From Toxorhynchites rutilus septentrionalis (Eukaryota; Arthropoda; Insecta; Diptera; Culicidae), in NCBI RefSeq assembly GCF_029784135.1, contig NC_073745.1:106278365-106342364 (forward strand): a stretch of DNA of 64,000 nt, given 5' to 3'. The position numbers and the translations under genes are program-made. Positions 53,236 through 63,832 of the stretch are shown one piece after another (the first letter of the stretch is position 1; each line of letters begins with the position of its first letter). Below the pieces are notes generated by a model. The model did no database searches. It saw only the letters and a list, made by a program, of their open reading frames with translations, and was not told the origin of the DNA.

Positions 53236-54960
53236 TTAATGAATATAACTTAACCTAATGATGTGGGGATGTCGAGAGCGAAGGATTTTTTGTTTAAACT
53301 CTGTCGAAGATATATCAAAATCAAATAAATGTAATACTTCGTTGAAAGCTCTCATTATAGTGGACATCGGCTCAAAGTAACCGAAAAGCGAACGGTAAAA
53401 TGGAATAGCCAGCATCTGATCCAGACATCTTCGTTGAATCCGGGCGGGGGCATTCAGTGTCATTTTTGCAAAAAGGCTAGAACAGTTAGCTCCTCCGTTT
53501 AGAATCTTCGCTGCAAAGACTGTTTGTTGAACAGAAAGTCGTTGTTCAAGGGTGTCCATTCCTAGCAGGCGGCACCGATCGATATAAGGGGGACGATTCG
53601 TGTGCTCCCTTGGCCGAGTGGTTAGCGTCATAACTAACATGCCGGGTGTTCGGGTTCGATTCCCGTTCTGGTGGGGGGAATTTTTCGTCAAAGAAATTTC
53701 CTCCGACTTGCACTGTGATCACGCGTATTCTAGAGCTTGCCACTCAGAATGCATTCAAGGCGTGTTATTTGGCATAGAAATCTCAACTAAGTACTAATAA
53801 AAATGACGCAAGTAATACTACGTTGAGACGGCGAAGTTCCTCTAGGAACGTTAGTGCCATTGAAGAAGAAGAAGAAGAAGAAGATTCGTGTGATCCCTCC
53901 AAGGAAGCAAGCGCAGGGCGAAACGAACAATTCGTCGTTGTATGCGTTCAATCTTGTCAATCCATTACTTGGTAAGGACTCCTAAACCATTGAGCAGGAT
54001 TCGAGTATCTATCGAACCAACGAAGAGCGTTTTAAGGCAATGGACGTCAGTGAACTCTTTAGTTGTCCGCATAATGAGTCCTAGTAGTCTATTGGCACGA
54101 TGAATTAGTATAGAGCGATGATCGTTATAGTTCAGTCTAGAATCAAGCAGAACTCCTAAGTCTGTCATTTGATGCATTCGTTTTATAGCTATGTCGTCAA
54201 TTTTGTACTCCCAGTGGATAGGATTAGCAGAGCGGCAAAGAGTTATTACGAAGCATTTGTTGATGCTGAATGTCATGTTATTGACTTTGCACTACTCGAC
54301 AAACAGATTCAACAGGCAGCTCGAACTTCAATGCACTTTTTGAATACGAAAGCTGGGATTCCATCGGTGCCAGGAGCGGTGGACGTTATCAATTTCTTTG
54401 CTGCATTATATAGCATTTCTTCGGTTATGACCGGCAGACTCAAATCACACATGCAACCAAGAACAGCGGATGCAGCTAACTCAGCTTGATCCGTTGTTGC
54501 GCTAGCAGTATTGGAAACGCTTGCAAAATGTTTTGCGTAGAGTTCACATTTATCCTACGCATTAGTTGTAACTTCATCGAACAGAGACACCGTAGCAGGT
54601 ACACCATCATGGCTTTTGCGTTGAAAAAGTTCCAGGTACGTTAAGGATTTCTTTGGAGGCTACTTTGCGTTTTGCCATCGTATTGCTTATAAAGAAAACA
54701 GTTGAGGGTCCGATATGAATCACTAGCGATTTGGAAACGGAGCTTTTGGAACAGTGTTCGTAACTTCCGGTAATGACGCTGACATGCATTCTTTTCGCGT
54801 TTTAGAAAATGAAGCTTTGCATTTCCCCAGGGTGGTTTCACAGGCAATCGCTTTTTTGGGACGTTTGAATAAAGCCAGTGCAAGATGGAGTTGCTAAACT
54901 TCTCCACGACAAGGTCGACATCGGTGCCAGATCTAAAACTTCTATATGACAATTGCTTGA
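53236..54960 (-). pseudogene. Jockey/CR1-like LINE ORF2 remnant, split by a SINE
   Basis: On the minus strand, from 54952: a post-endonuclease segment (PPWGNAKLHFLKREKN...). From 54276: RT C-terminal sequence (MTFSINKCFVITLCR, MTDLGVLLDSRLNYNDHRS, RANRLLGLIMRTTKEF). After the SINE at 53605-53882: YIDRCRLLGMDTLEQRLSVQ and a tail ending ILRSRHPH. This order and the DRCRLLGLDTLEQRR-type motif are typical of Jockey- and CR1-group non-LTR elements. The RT core between is deleted. No RNase H is present, so it differs from the I-type LINEs elsewhere in the window. Confidence 0.72.
53605..53882 (+). mobile_element. tRNA-derived SINE ending in (GAA)n, copy 2
   Basis: Nearly identical to 1725-2006, including the A-box-like TGGCCGAGTGG, B-box-like GGTTCGATTCC and GAA tail. 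It is flanked by the duplication GATTCGTGTG (53595-53604 and 53883-53892), confirming retroposition into the Jockey/CR1-like remnant. Confidence 0.88.
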
Positions 54961-55135
54961 TTAGTTCTCGAGTTATTTAGTCAAACTTTAGAGAGGGGGA
55001 GGAGTGCCAAACCATCATGGAAACATTTATCGCTCCCTAAAACCTTCATATACTACATCTGGTTCCATTTGTTTGATTAGTTCTCGAGTTATGCAGAAAT
55101 TTGTGTTTCATTCGTATGGCAGCCAAAAAATGACT
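54950..55135. repeat. ~140-bp tandem repeat, array 3 (partial)
   Basis: One complete and one partial copy of the unit seen at 2040-2649 ('gttctcgagttat', 'agagagggggaggag', 'aaaccttcatata'). Confidence 0.65.
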
Positions 55136-55256
55136 TTTTTTTTCAAAAATTCATAACTTTTGAACCACTGAACGGATTTAGATGATCGATATATTAAATT
55201 GAAGCCAATATAGTCTATTGAGCATGCGAAAAAAATGGATTCCATTTTTGTAGTCC

Positions 55257-55743
55257 TTTTTTTTATCCCATTTATTTATTTAAGGCTCATTAGCATTTTA
55301 GCTGTAACAGAGCCGAATTTTAATCGTGTACATGTCACATGGTTATCATATATCTATAATTAGCACATTACACAGTTGCCATTCGCCAGTATTCCTTCTA
55401 TACCATTACATATGGTACATTCACACAGTAGCAATTTAGGCGTAAGAGTATTCTTTCTGTTCTTCCATTATCCAGTTGGACCACCGGACAGCGGAGACAG
55501 TTGATAGATCATTGTTGAGTTATTTATAGAACAGCAGCCCGATGTGTCTTGCAGAGCAGAGCAGTTATATGGATGAACCGATCTTATTTCGACCGTGGAT
55601 CGATCTCCATCGCTGATGATTGTTGCGTGGACGTAGCTATTCTGAAACAACACAAAGATGGTCAATGAGGGTCCTGAGTTTTGAACTCACGATCGATCGC
55701 TTACTAAACGAACGCGCAACCAATGTGGCTACGGAGACCCCCT
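55257..55743 (-). mobile_element. Feilai-like SINE, copy B of a dimer
   Basis: Same family and orientation as 2650-3143, with the poly(A) end at the left. The left flank is TTTGTAGTCC (55247-55256). The 5' end (CTACGGAGACCCCC on the plus strand) abuts the poly(A) of the next copy directly, with no duplication between them. Confidence 0.8.
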
Positions 55744-56234
55744 TTTTTTATCCCTTTTGTTTTGTTTAGGCTCATTAACATTTCAGCTGTAACAGAGCCG
55801 AATTTTAATCGTGTACATGTCACATATTCATCATATCTATAATTAGCACATTACACAGTTGCCATTTTTCGGCGTTAGAGTATTCCCTTCTATACCATTG
55901 GAAATGGTACATATTTACACAGTAGCCATTTAGGCGTAAGAGTTTTCTATCTGTCCTTCCATTATCCAGTTAAGACTGGACAGCGGAGACAGTCGTTGAT
56001 ACATTGTTGAGTTATTTATAGAACAGCAGCCCGATGTTTCTTGCAGAGCAGAGCAGTTGTATGGATGAATCGATCTTATTTCGACCGTGGATCGATCTCC
56101 ATCGCTGATGATTGTTGCGTGGATGTAGCTATTCTGTAATAACACAAAGATGGTCAATGAGGGCCCTGAGTTTTGAACTCACGATCGATCGCTTACTAAG
56201 CGAACGCGCAACCAATGTGGCTACGGAGACCCCC
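55744..56234 (-). mobile_element. Feilai-like SINE, copy C of a dimer
   Basis: This head-to-tail neighbour of copy B is closer in sequence to copy A than to B (for example it keeps 'gttaagactggacagcgg'). The right flank TTTGTAGTCC (56235-56244) pairs with the flank on the far side of copy B. Confidence 0.8.
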
Positions 56235-56249
56235 TTTGTAGTCCTTTAT

Positions 56250-56640
56250 TTTTTTTTATTTTAACATATCTCGATATCAGAAATGCTATTATTTTCGTTT
56301 TCGAGATATGATTTTTCAAAGATAAGCGATGGTTCGAAAAAACAAATTTTCCCCTTTTTTGCACTACAAAAATTCATAGCGGTCCAGTTGTTCAAAATGT
56401 ATAAATTTTTGAAAAAAAGTCATTTTTGGAAAAAAGAGGAAAAAATAGATTTTTGGAATCACCCTTAAATGAGAATGGGCACCCTAGTAAAAAATTAAAA
56501 ATATACGGGTCTAATGTTTGGCGATAAAGAACAAAATTACCATTTTTGACGAAAATCTGAGAACCACTATATCGGTTTGGCTTAAAATGTCTGTATATAG
56601 ATTTGTATTCAGCCTTCAATGGTACTGTACAGACTGAACC
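56250..56640. other. No gene recognised
   Basis: AT-rich sequence with runs of A and T. No supported ORF or repeat end. Confidence 0.4.
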
Positions 56641-56699
56641 AAACCTATACTAAATTTTTAAGCCTACATATGAAACATTGTTTGGTAATATTGAAATCG

Positions 56700-58140
56700 A
56701 ATTTATCAAGGAATAGAACAAAAACACGGAGAACTGTTGTATTCATGATCAGACACAGTCCTGTGCCTAAGAATGGCGATTAGAACAGAGTGTCGCAGTT
56801 GGCGAAGGGATCATGGTATAAGCGACACGAACCAAAACAAACAACTTCAAGGTCTGACGTCAAATAAGCTGATGTATGTATGGTCGAATTGCAAGAGAGA
56901 AGTCCTTAATGAGGTGATATCACATGACCTAACGATAAATTCAGAGCTGTACTATTCATCACTGGATAGATTACACGAAGCAATTAAGAAAAAGTTTTAA
57001 AGCCTCTTAAAGTCAAAAAGAAGAATAAGAATTATAGAAAAACGACCAGAATTGATGGACAGAAAATGTGTTGTCTTCGATAATGACAACGTGAAACCAC
57101 AGGTCATATGAATAAAAAAAATTATTTACTTATTCTGCCCGTTTCCAAGTAAAGTAAACTTTCCTAGTATTTACTTGAATCCGTATGAATAAAAGTTTAC
57201 TTTACTTATTTGATTTGCGAATTCGAACATAGTTTTTACTTTGTCAAACATCTATCAACTGATTGTTTAGGTTTCGTTTCAACACGTTTTTTTTTTGTCA
57301 AAGCGTGAATTCGCGATGAAAAAGGAATAGTGTCGACGTCTGGTGGCGACCTTCAATTAGGACCATAGTTTGGGTCCCTATCTCGTTAGTGTAATACCTA
57401 TCATATTAGAAGACACGAAGCCAGTTTTCAAATCTAATGAAAATGTTCACATCATATTATTTAATCACTTAAAACACTTTTTTCCGACTTTTATTTAACC
57501 CTTTGTCTATACATTTCCAACATCATTACTGAAATTTTTCCCTATAATATAAAGTTGTCTTCAAAAACAATATTCGTACAAGATTTTTTCACCATCTGCA
57601 AACAAAAGTGTTTTTCATTTAAACAGAATGCAAAATTGGTACGGAAAGGTTATTTTTCATTCATAATTTAAATTCTAAAAACGTGTTCATTTCGCCTGAA
57701 AATCAATCAATTTTATTACGCTCCCCTAAACTAGTAAACGAAGCTCAATGCCATCAATGCGGATCGTTAACTTGTTTAGCTTCAAGCGCAAAATAGCAGC
57801 ATTAAACATAAATCGGATATGACATCAAAACGAATGATAGTGTTTTCAGATCCAAAGTATGCTCATGAGCATACTTGATAATAACGAAGTAAATACTTGG
57901 TGAATGCTGTTTTATTCATACGAAATCAGCTAAACATCCATTTTCGAAAAGTAAATACTTTGTTGTTTCTTTTATTCATACCAAACGTAGTAAAAACTTA
58001 ATCTCACTGCTCGACTGCTCGAATGAAGTAAAGTAAAGGTGAATTTTGTTTTTATTCATACGGCCTCACATCTCTGAAAAAGCATGGTTGGGAAATTTTG
58101 ATGCATCCACATGATTTGTATCGTTAAAGCATTACACCAC
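56700..58140 (+). pseudogene. mariner transposase remnant with two insertions
   Basis: Readings in order: KLMYVWSNCKREVLNEVISHD and TINSELYYSSLDRLHEAIKKK (56860-56995); after a ~50-base interruption IEKRPELMDRKCVVFDNDNVKP (57035-57098), containing the second catalytic D; then, beyond the element at 57102-58065, SLKKHGWEILMHP (58070-58115). This is the mariner catalytic region, full of lesions. It serves as a clean ruler for the two insertions inside it. Confidence 0.75.
57102..58065. mobile_element. PIF/Harbinger-like element, GGCC/TATGAATAAA ends
   Basis: The ends are GGTCATATGAATAAAA and, on the reverse complement, GGCCGTATGAATAAAAA. The flanks are ACA (57099-57101) and TCA (58066-58068), a 3-bp duplication with one change; removing the element restores the mariner reading KP(H). 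The motif 'gtatgaataaaa' and 'tttattcatacg' also recur inside. It carries a block like the hairpin MITE at 6726 ('cctgaaaatcaatcaatttt', 'cgctcccctaaa') and a block like 7330-7380. No transposase. Confidence 0.78.
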
Positions 58141-58219
58141 ATGTAATCCATAGGCGTTCTTTTTTATTCCTTTAAGTGAATGTCATCTCAAAATAAAATA
58201 CAATGACTTCGGAACAGTT

Positions 58220-60290
58220 TCATTTATGCTTCGATTTGAATAACTCACAACGTTTCTTATGCTTCGACAGAACGGTAGGATCTCCGAAACGTTCGTTACA
58301 ACCAGTACATACCAACGGTTTCTCTCCAGTGTGCTTACGCGTGTGAATCGTTAAATGATGCTTCTCGGTGAAATTTTTATCGCAGATTCCACAGCTCCAT
58401 TGACCTTCGAAATGGGTTTTCACGTGCCTCGCGAGTAAACTGCCTTTGGGATATTTTTTACTACAATGAGGACAATTCTCGAAATATTCATCTGCGATTT
58501 GCACTCCGTGAACTTTATGTCGATGTATTTCCAACTTGGCTTGTGTATTGTGTCTGTTCCCGCATTGATCACATGCAAACCGATCGGAATGTTTATAGGA
58601 ATGAACGAGGAGGTTCTGCTTTTTGAAGAATACTTCGTCACATGAACCGCACGGGTAGTGCTCCAACTGTAGCTCTGGATGCTCGGAATTGAAATGATCT
58701 ACGATCAACTTTGATCTGTCGAATAACGTGCCACAAACATTACAAACAGTCTTGTTGCTTCCTTCGCCTCCATTACGGCTAGCTAGCGTAGTATAATCGG
58801 CTTCATGTGTTCTGCGATGGCTTAGTAATAATCGAGTCGAGGCAAAACGTTCATTGCACTCATTGCAAACGTATTTCAACTCCGTCGACTCATCTCTATG
58901 TTTTTCATTCATGTGATCAACTAGGTTTTGTGATTGGCGATAGCTAGCCCCACATACCTCACACACGTAAGGTCGTTCTCCACGATGGATCAACAGGTGA
59001 CGTTTCAAATTACGCATGGAAGCGAACGGTTTGTTACACGTCTTACATGTCACGAATGTCTCTCCTTTATGCTGGACCTGTTAATAAACATTTGGTTAGA
59101 AGCTACTCTCAAAACAACTTAACACAGTACTAACGATATCATGTCGATTAAGGTCACTTCGGCTACGGTATGTCCCACCGCATATTTGACACATGTAATT
59201 TCTCGCCCTAGGCTTCTTCACGTTGGTACTATTTTCATTTTCGGAGCTGTGGTACGTGTACTCGTGTACTTTTTTCCCAGAAACCTTGGCAAATCTAAGC
59301 GGACAGTAACTACATTTTAAGGGACGCGCCTCGGCATCATGTTTCGCCAAATGAGCGTTATATTCAGGCGATCGTTTGAAACTAATTCCACACTCATTAC
59401 ACCGCAAAGCATCCTGTTCGGTGTGCGTCAACATCAAATGGTTTAACAATGCATATCGGCTTTCTAATTGAATACCACAAATATAACATTTTAGTTTGGA
59501 CTTTTCTAATTTCTCACGGATTAACGAGTCGTCAGGCTGCTTTCTCTTCGTTACAGTTTTATTTTCCGTCGATCTTGATTTAGTGTTTGTTTGACTGATG
59601 ACTATTTCTTCTACGTTCTCAATTACTTTCGCCGCTTCGTTTGCAATTATCTCAATGTTGATCTCAACTGAGTATTTCACGGCTTGCACATTTTCGTTTC
59701 CCTGAAAACACACATTCTCACTCACCATTCTTCGCTGCAGTTTTTTGAGTTCTCTTTTGCCGCTATCGATTTGTCGTTGGAATGCGTATATCATGTCTAT
59801 CTTAACAACACATTCTTCGCATACGTACTGCGTGGTTTTGTTCTCATCAAAACATGACGATCCAAGAATAGTTGCAGCAATTTTTTCTATGCTATGACCA
59901 CCCCTTAAGCAGTCACTTTTCTCCAGCATATTCTCCTTGACATTCATACGACAGCATAAGCAACAATTTTCTATCTCCAACACAATGTCGTCCCTGAAAT
60001 TACAGATGAATGCACACATTACTGATCCTGTTCGTTATATGTATCTCGAGATACCTAAAAAACAGCGTTGGTTGGCGGTATGACGTTTCATCCTCCTGTG
60101 GTGAAAACCCGAGAAAATGCATACTACAAACGCCATCCTGCTTCGTGTTGACCGTTTCCATATCCGGCAAACGTATGCCGGACCCGATCTCGATGCATTC
60201 TTTCCACCGATACTTTAACAGTATATCGGTAGGGAACGGGGCTAGCCATTGCTGGGACATGTTCTTACAGTTCGGTACAACGCAACGCAT
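58220..60290 (-). CDS. THAP-ZAD-C2H2 zinc-finger protein, three exons
   Basis: Exons 60290-60055, 59993-59135 and 59077-58220 join in frame to 650 residues. Introns are 61 and 57 nt with GTATCT...TTTCAG and GTTAGT...AACAG ends. Residues 1-78 form a THAP zinc finger (MRCVVPNCKN, WLAPFPTD, RW, VCSMHF). About 84-160 form a ZAD (CCLCC ... CEEC). A linker with acidic and KRK sequence follows, then about 13 C2H2 fingers; the fourth (CQICGGTYRSRSDLNRH) crosses intron 2 and the last ends CX2C...HX3-4C. THAP and C2H2 fingers bind DNA and ZAD mediates dimerisation, so it is probably a nuclear transcriptional or chromatin regulator. No lesion is visible. AATAAA lies near 58164 on this strand. THAP with ZAD in one chain is the noteworthy part. 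Confidence 0.88.
59078..59134 (-). other. Intron 2 of the THAP-ZAD gene
   Basis: 57 nt, GTTAGT donor and TTATTAACAG acceptor on the minus strand. Splicing joins RHDI to VQHKGETF, restoring the HX3H spacing of a C2H2 finger and its H-linker. Confidence 0.85.
59994..60054 (-). other. Intron 1 of the THAP-ZAD gene
   Basis: 61 nt, GTATCT donor and AATTTCAG acceptor on the minus strand. It sits between the THAP and ZAD coding parts and splits an arginine codon. Without splicing, the exon 1 frame would read on 18 codons to a stop. Confidence 0.8.
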
Positions 60291-60540
60291 TGTGGGCTTT
60301 GTCCACCAGATGATATTTCTTCAGCAGAGACTTTACAGGTTTTTATACTGGGTTATCTGCAATTACTGAGAATAGGTATAGAGAATCAAAATTAGTTCCA
60401 TCCGTTCCTCTGGCTGTTGCTGATTAAATTCAAATTATGTCAATATTGTCTTTATTTTATATTGTCTTATTCTCGTAAACGGCTACTGTCAAAATTTCTG
60501 CCGAATCGAACTCGTAGTTTTGTTTTGATCGTGTGTGGAA
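60291..60540 (-). other. Probable promoter and 5' leader of the THAP-ZAD gene
   Basis: Upstream of the ATG there is no clear TATA box at the expected distance. The region is AT-rich and ends where mariner debris begins. Assignment is by position only. Confidence 0.35.
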
Positions 60541-60898
60541 GCGGGCGTGACCGCGGATTTTAGAAAAATGGAAAAAATGGAAATTCACCCGTCGCCACGG
60601 CCAAATTGGTCGATCCGCCGTATTCTCCAGATTTGGCCCCGCGCGACTTTTTTTTTGTTTCCAAACTTGAAAAAGTCACTCGACGGGCAGAAATTTGAGT
60701 CGAATGAGGCCAAAGTAGGCCGCCACGCAGGCCTACTTTGCAGACCTCGAGAAAACGTATTTTTCAGTTGGATTCAAGAAGTTGGAGTATCACTGGTTCA
60801 AGTGTATTGAGCTAAAAGGAGACTGTTGAGATATAAATCGCTTTTTTTACAAAATTTTTGAATTTTTTGTAGGCTATGTACTTATCGGACTGCCCTCG
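60541..60898 (+). pseudogene. mariner 3' part with terminal repeat
   Basis: The reading gives VDPPYSPDLAPRDFFLFP, then in a second frame YFADLEKTYFSVGFKKLEYH and WFKCIELKGD followed by a stop. The end of the element is 'aggctatgtacttatcgg' then 'actgccctcg', the complement of a mariner terminal repeat (cgagggcagtccgataagta), followed by TA at 60899-60900. The 5' end and most of the transposase are missing. It is inserted in the I-type gag remnant that begins right after the TA. Confidence 0.8.
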
Positions 60899-60900
60899 TA

Positions 60901-61210
60901 TATTGAAATTGATGGCGTCATCACTGAGCTCAGTCTAACGTATGATGAAATATTATACGAAGGAAAAGGTCGGTTCAAGAGTGCCAATCTTGATCCACTC
61001 AAGATATTCACTTGTAGGCAATTACATTCGGTGTTTTATTCCGAAAAAGGGAAACAGTATTCCGAAACAAGTTTGATTCCGATATTTTTTTTCCGGAAAA
61101 GCTCTTCCACAATTCGTGAAAATTGAAAAAGTTTTGCTTTCGGACATAAGGCTACGTCATTCAGTAATGGTACCAAAACGGAAAACTGGTCTGGGTTTTA
61201 CTGGTAATAT
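60901..61210 (+). pseudogene. I-type LINE ORF1 (gag) fragment
   Basis: The reading YIEIDGVITELSLTYDEILY, then GKGRFKSANLDPLKIFTCRQ and, after a shift, ALPQFVKIEKVLL, aligns with the gag segment around 34440-34700 (ISGVITETG, LPDHIMVDKLRLL). No zinc knuckles remain. This marks the start of a heavily deleted LINE running to about 63700. Confidence 0.65.
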
Positions 61211-62460
61211 TTATTTCAGCTATGAATGAATGTTGAGGTTTGCATTCCGATCGAATCGGAAATTCTTTATTTTTTCTGGCTAATCTATACATTACGGTTC
61301 CCTAACTCATGAATGATTTAAATTAAGGAAAATTTTAAGAATACACATTTTCCTATCGTGTCCTCGTGGTCGAGTATGTATGAGGAAGGTACAATATTTG
61401 AATATCACAGTGTAAACTGGTCACTCGAAATACAATTGCAGCATTCGTTCTACGGACAATGTGGACAGAGATAATATTACAATCTTAGTCACCCCGTATT
61501 ATATTCATTGAGTTTAAACAAGCCATTCGCGATTTCAAAACACAGTATTCACAATTCATCAGTCATCTAGCTTGTGATGAGACGGCAGCAAGTCCTTTTC
61601 AGGGCCACTAAAAACTCAGTTTATTCACCTCTAGCCTTGAATAAAACCAATTTGGATACCAAACTACCCGGCCTTGAGAAATACTATTTGGAAAGCAAGG
61701 CTTGGATGACTGATAAATCGTGAATGACTGATTTGTGATTTTTTCAATCATCCAATCATTCAACCTTCGTGATATCATTGTTTTCGGGTTGAAGTTACTT
61801 AAGGTATTTTCAAAGTTGAGAGCTGTGTTCTTCGGTGAGAAAAACTGAAGTTGAAATTTGGTTTCGATGGTATTGCTTTCACCTTCGCGGCCATCACATA
61901 ATAGGTTCGGTTCGGATTTTCTGTTACCATTCAGCGTTTGCTGAGATGCTCCGTTCTGCGTTGGAGATGTAATTTGGCTGGGAAATATTGAAAAACCACT
62001 TAGATATTCAAGAAGTTCAGTATTCCAATTTCAGTGCTCTAGAGAGCGTGCAATCAATAGTACATGTTGTTGTTTAGAATTGATCTGACAATCTACTCAA
62101 ATTGCTTCGCGAAGCGTTCACGCTCCTCACTCAGTGAAAGCATTCATTTGTCGGCCCTTGTCATTGCTATCAAATATTTGTATCAAAAAGTTTCATTATT
62201 AAATTTGTTTAATGTTTGTGTTCGCCGGCAATAATTTCGTAATTCGTTAACAGTTCGGCCGTGTCTTAAACATCGCCGTTCTTCATTTATCTTTTTTATT
62301 ATTTTTATTTATTAGTTGAGTACCACTGGTCTAGATCGACGAGACTTTTGGGGATCGGAAAATGCCATTCCTTCTAGAAAATCCCATTAACATCGCTTCC
62401 ATGAATCGAGGTAGTCACTTGTTAGACAACAATAAGGTCGAAAGAGATATGCATTGAGTC
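61211..62460. other. No gene recognised between LINE fragments
   Basis: AT-rich. Several 'atgaatgactg' and 'ccaatcattcaacc' words occur near 61700, with no clear structure. It may be decayed LINE sequence or older insertions. Confidence 0.35.
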
Positions 62461-62940
62461 TGTGTATAGTACTCCTGGAGTAGGGAGTACTATACACAGT
62501 CGGTATTTTACTTGGACCCAAGTTGATCTTGCGCGATTTACATTGTGTGGTCTGGGGGAACGTTATGATGATAATCGTTACACAATCATCTCTGATCTTT
62601 GCGATAATTTCAATATGTCAATTTTAAACACTGGCGATGCCACAAGAGTACCCAAACCCTCTTCTGGAGAAAGTAGACTTGACTTGTTCGTTCGCTTTAT
62701 CGTTAGCTTGTATGTGGAAAGTAATTCAAGATCCTCACGGCAGCGTTCACTTACCAATCCTTGTTTCTGTTGCCAATGAGATGTGCCCACAGAAATTGGT
62801 CGAAGTTGTATACGATGTTGCCCACAATATTTACTGGGAAAAATTTGCTAGTACTATATGGTCGGTGTATGGTCAGGCCGGACTAAGTAACAAAATAAGA
62901 AAAAATGAGTTAGCAGTAGCAAACAATCAATAATTTCTTA
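62461..62940 (+). pseudogene. I-type LINE endonuclease fragment
   Basis: The frame at 62462 has ERYDDNRYTIISDLCDNFNM then RVPKPSSGESRLDLFV, which parallels EEQYHDNRSSLIYDLCNSF in the 38-kb copy. The next frame has DPHGSVHLPILVSV, the GSDHLPI endonuclease motif with D changed to V. Multiple shifts; dead. Confidence 0.65.
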
Positions 62941-63395
62941 GCTTACATTCAACTTTTATCAAATCACACTTATGTTGCAAATAGCCAGATTTATGGAATA
63001 AATTTATTTTGACTGATCAGCGAAAACTGATACTAATATGCAGTCAGAGTGGACCAAGTGCATACGACCATAGCGACTAGAGAGAAGCCATGTTTTTCTG
63101 ACAACCAGAAAATGTAAGGAATTTCAAATAAAATGTTGGATGGTTCGCATCAGAAGATTCTTCACTTTGTCCTTCAATGAACACGGAAAAGTAAGACAGA
63201 TAGAGTGGACCGAGTGCCAGAGAGTAATGAGTTGTACAAAACTTCTCATGATAGTCTTGGTTCAGTCAGAGTGGCCCAAGCACACATAGCCAGGCTTGAA
63301 ATCTTGATTGACCATGAATAGTTTTTTTTGTAACAATATTAAGTTTGGTTATGTTAATATTTTATCCGACAAACTTCAAAGTCAATGATTTCCAC
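62941..63395. other. No gene recognised; short similar words
   Basis: Phrases like 'agtcagagtggaccaagtgc' (about 63043), 'atagagtggaccgagtgcc' (63199) and 'cagtcagagtggcccaagc' (63263) recur three times, suggesting a degenerate repeat of roughly 60-160 bases. Confidence 0.4.
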
Positions 63396-63660
63396 CAATT
63401 TTAAACAACTTTTTGTTCAATTTGTTATCCGAAAAACATATGCACTTTTCTCATGGAAATTGCGCCGTTTATAGTACTGGCTACATGGGTCTCCCCTACG
63501 TCTCTTGCTTAAGTTCTCTTCTGAATAACTTCTATATCAATGATATGGATAACTGTGTGATGCCCAATAAGAGTATGACCGATTTGAACATGTGTTCTCT
63601 TAAACATATAATCACCGCAGGCGTACGCTTAGCTGTGTCTATATAACGGCGGTGTAAAAG
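63396..63660 (+). pseudogene. I-type LINE RT fragment
   Basis: The reading LLSEKHMHFSHGN..., then GLPYVSCLSSLLNNFYINDMDNCV, aligns with the RT motif GLPQGSCLSPLLYNFYVNDID of the family and follows the NLLCEKHLKH segment of the 39-kb copy. The Q and P of the motif are altered. Confidence 0.7.
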
Positions 63661-63832
63661 TCCTACACCGCATAAACCATTGCCCAGCAACCGTTGTCAC
63701 TCGACTTGACCTCCATCATCTACGAGCACGAGGTAAGATGTATTTCTATTAAAACAGCTACGCTGGGTGATTCCCTAAGAAAGTTATATTCATGAAACAC
63801 ACAATAATCATCTTGCAGATGGATATATTGGG

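Noticed and set aside
54169..54489. 106-codon plus-strand ORF
   Set aside because: It is antisense to the Jockey/CR1-like RT reading and shows no independent motif.
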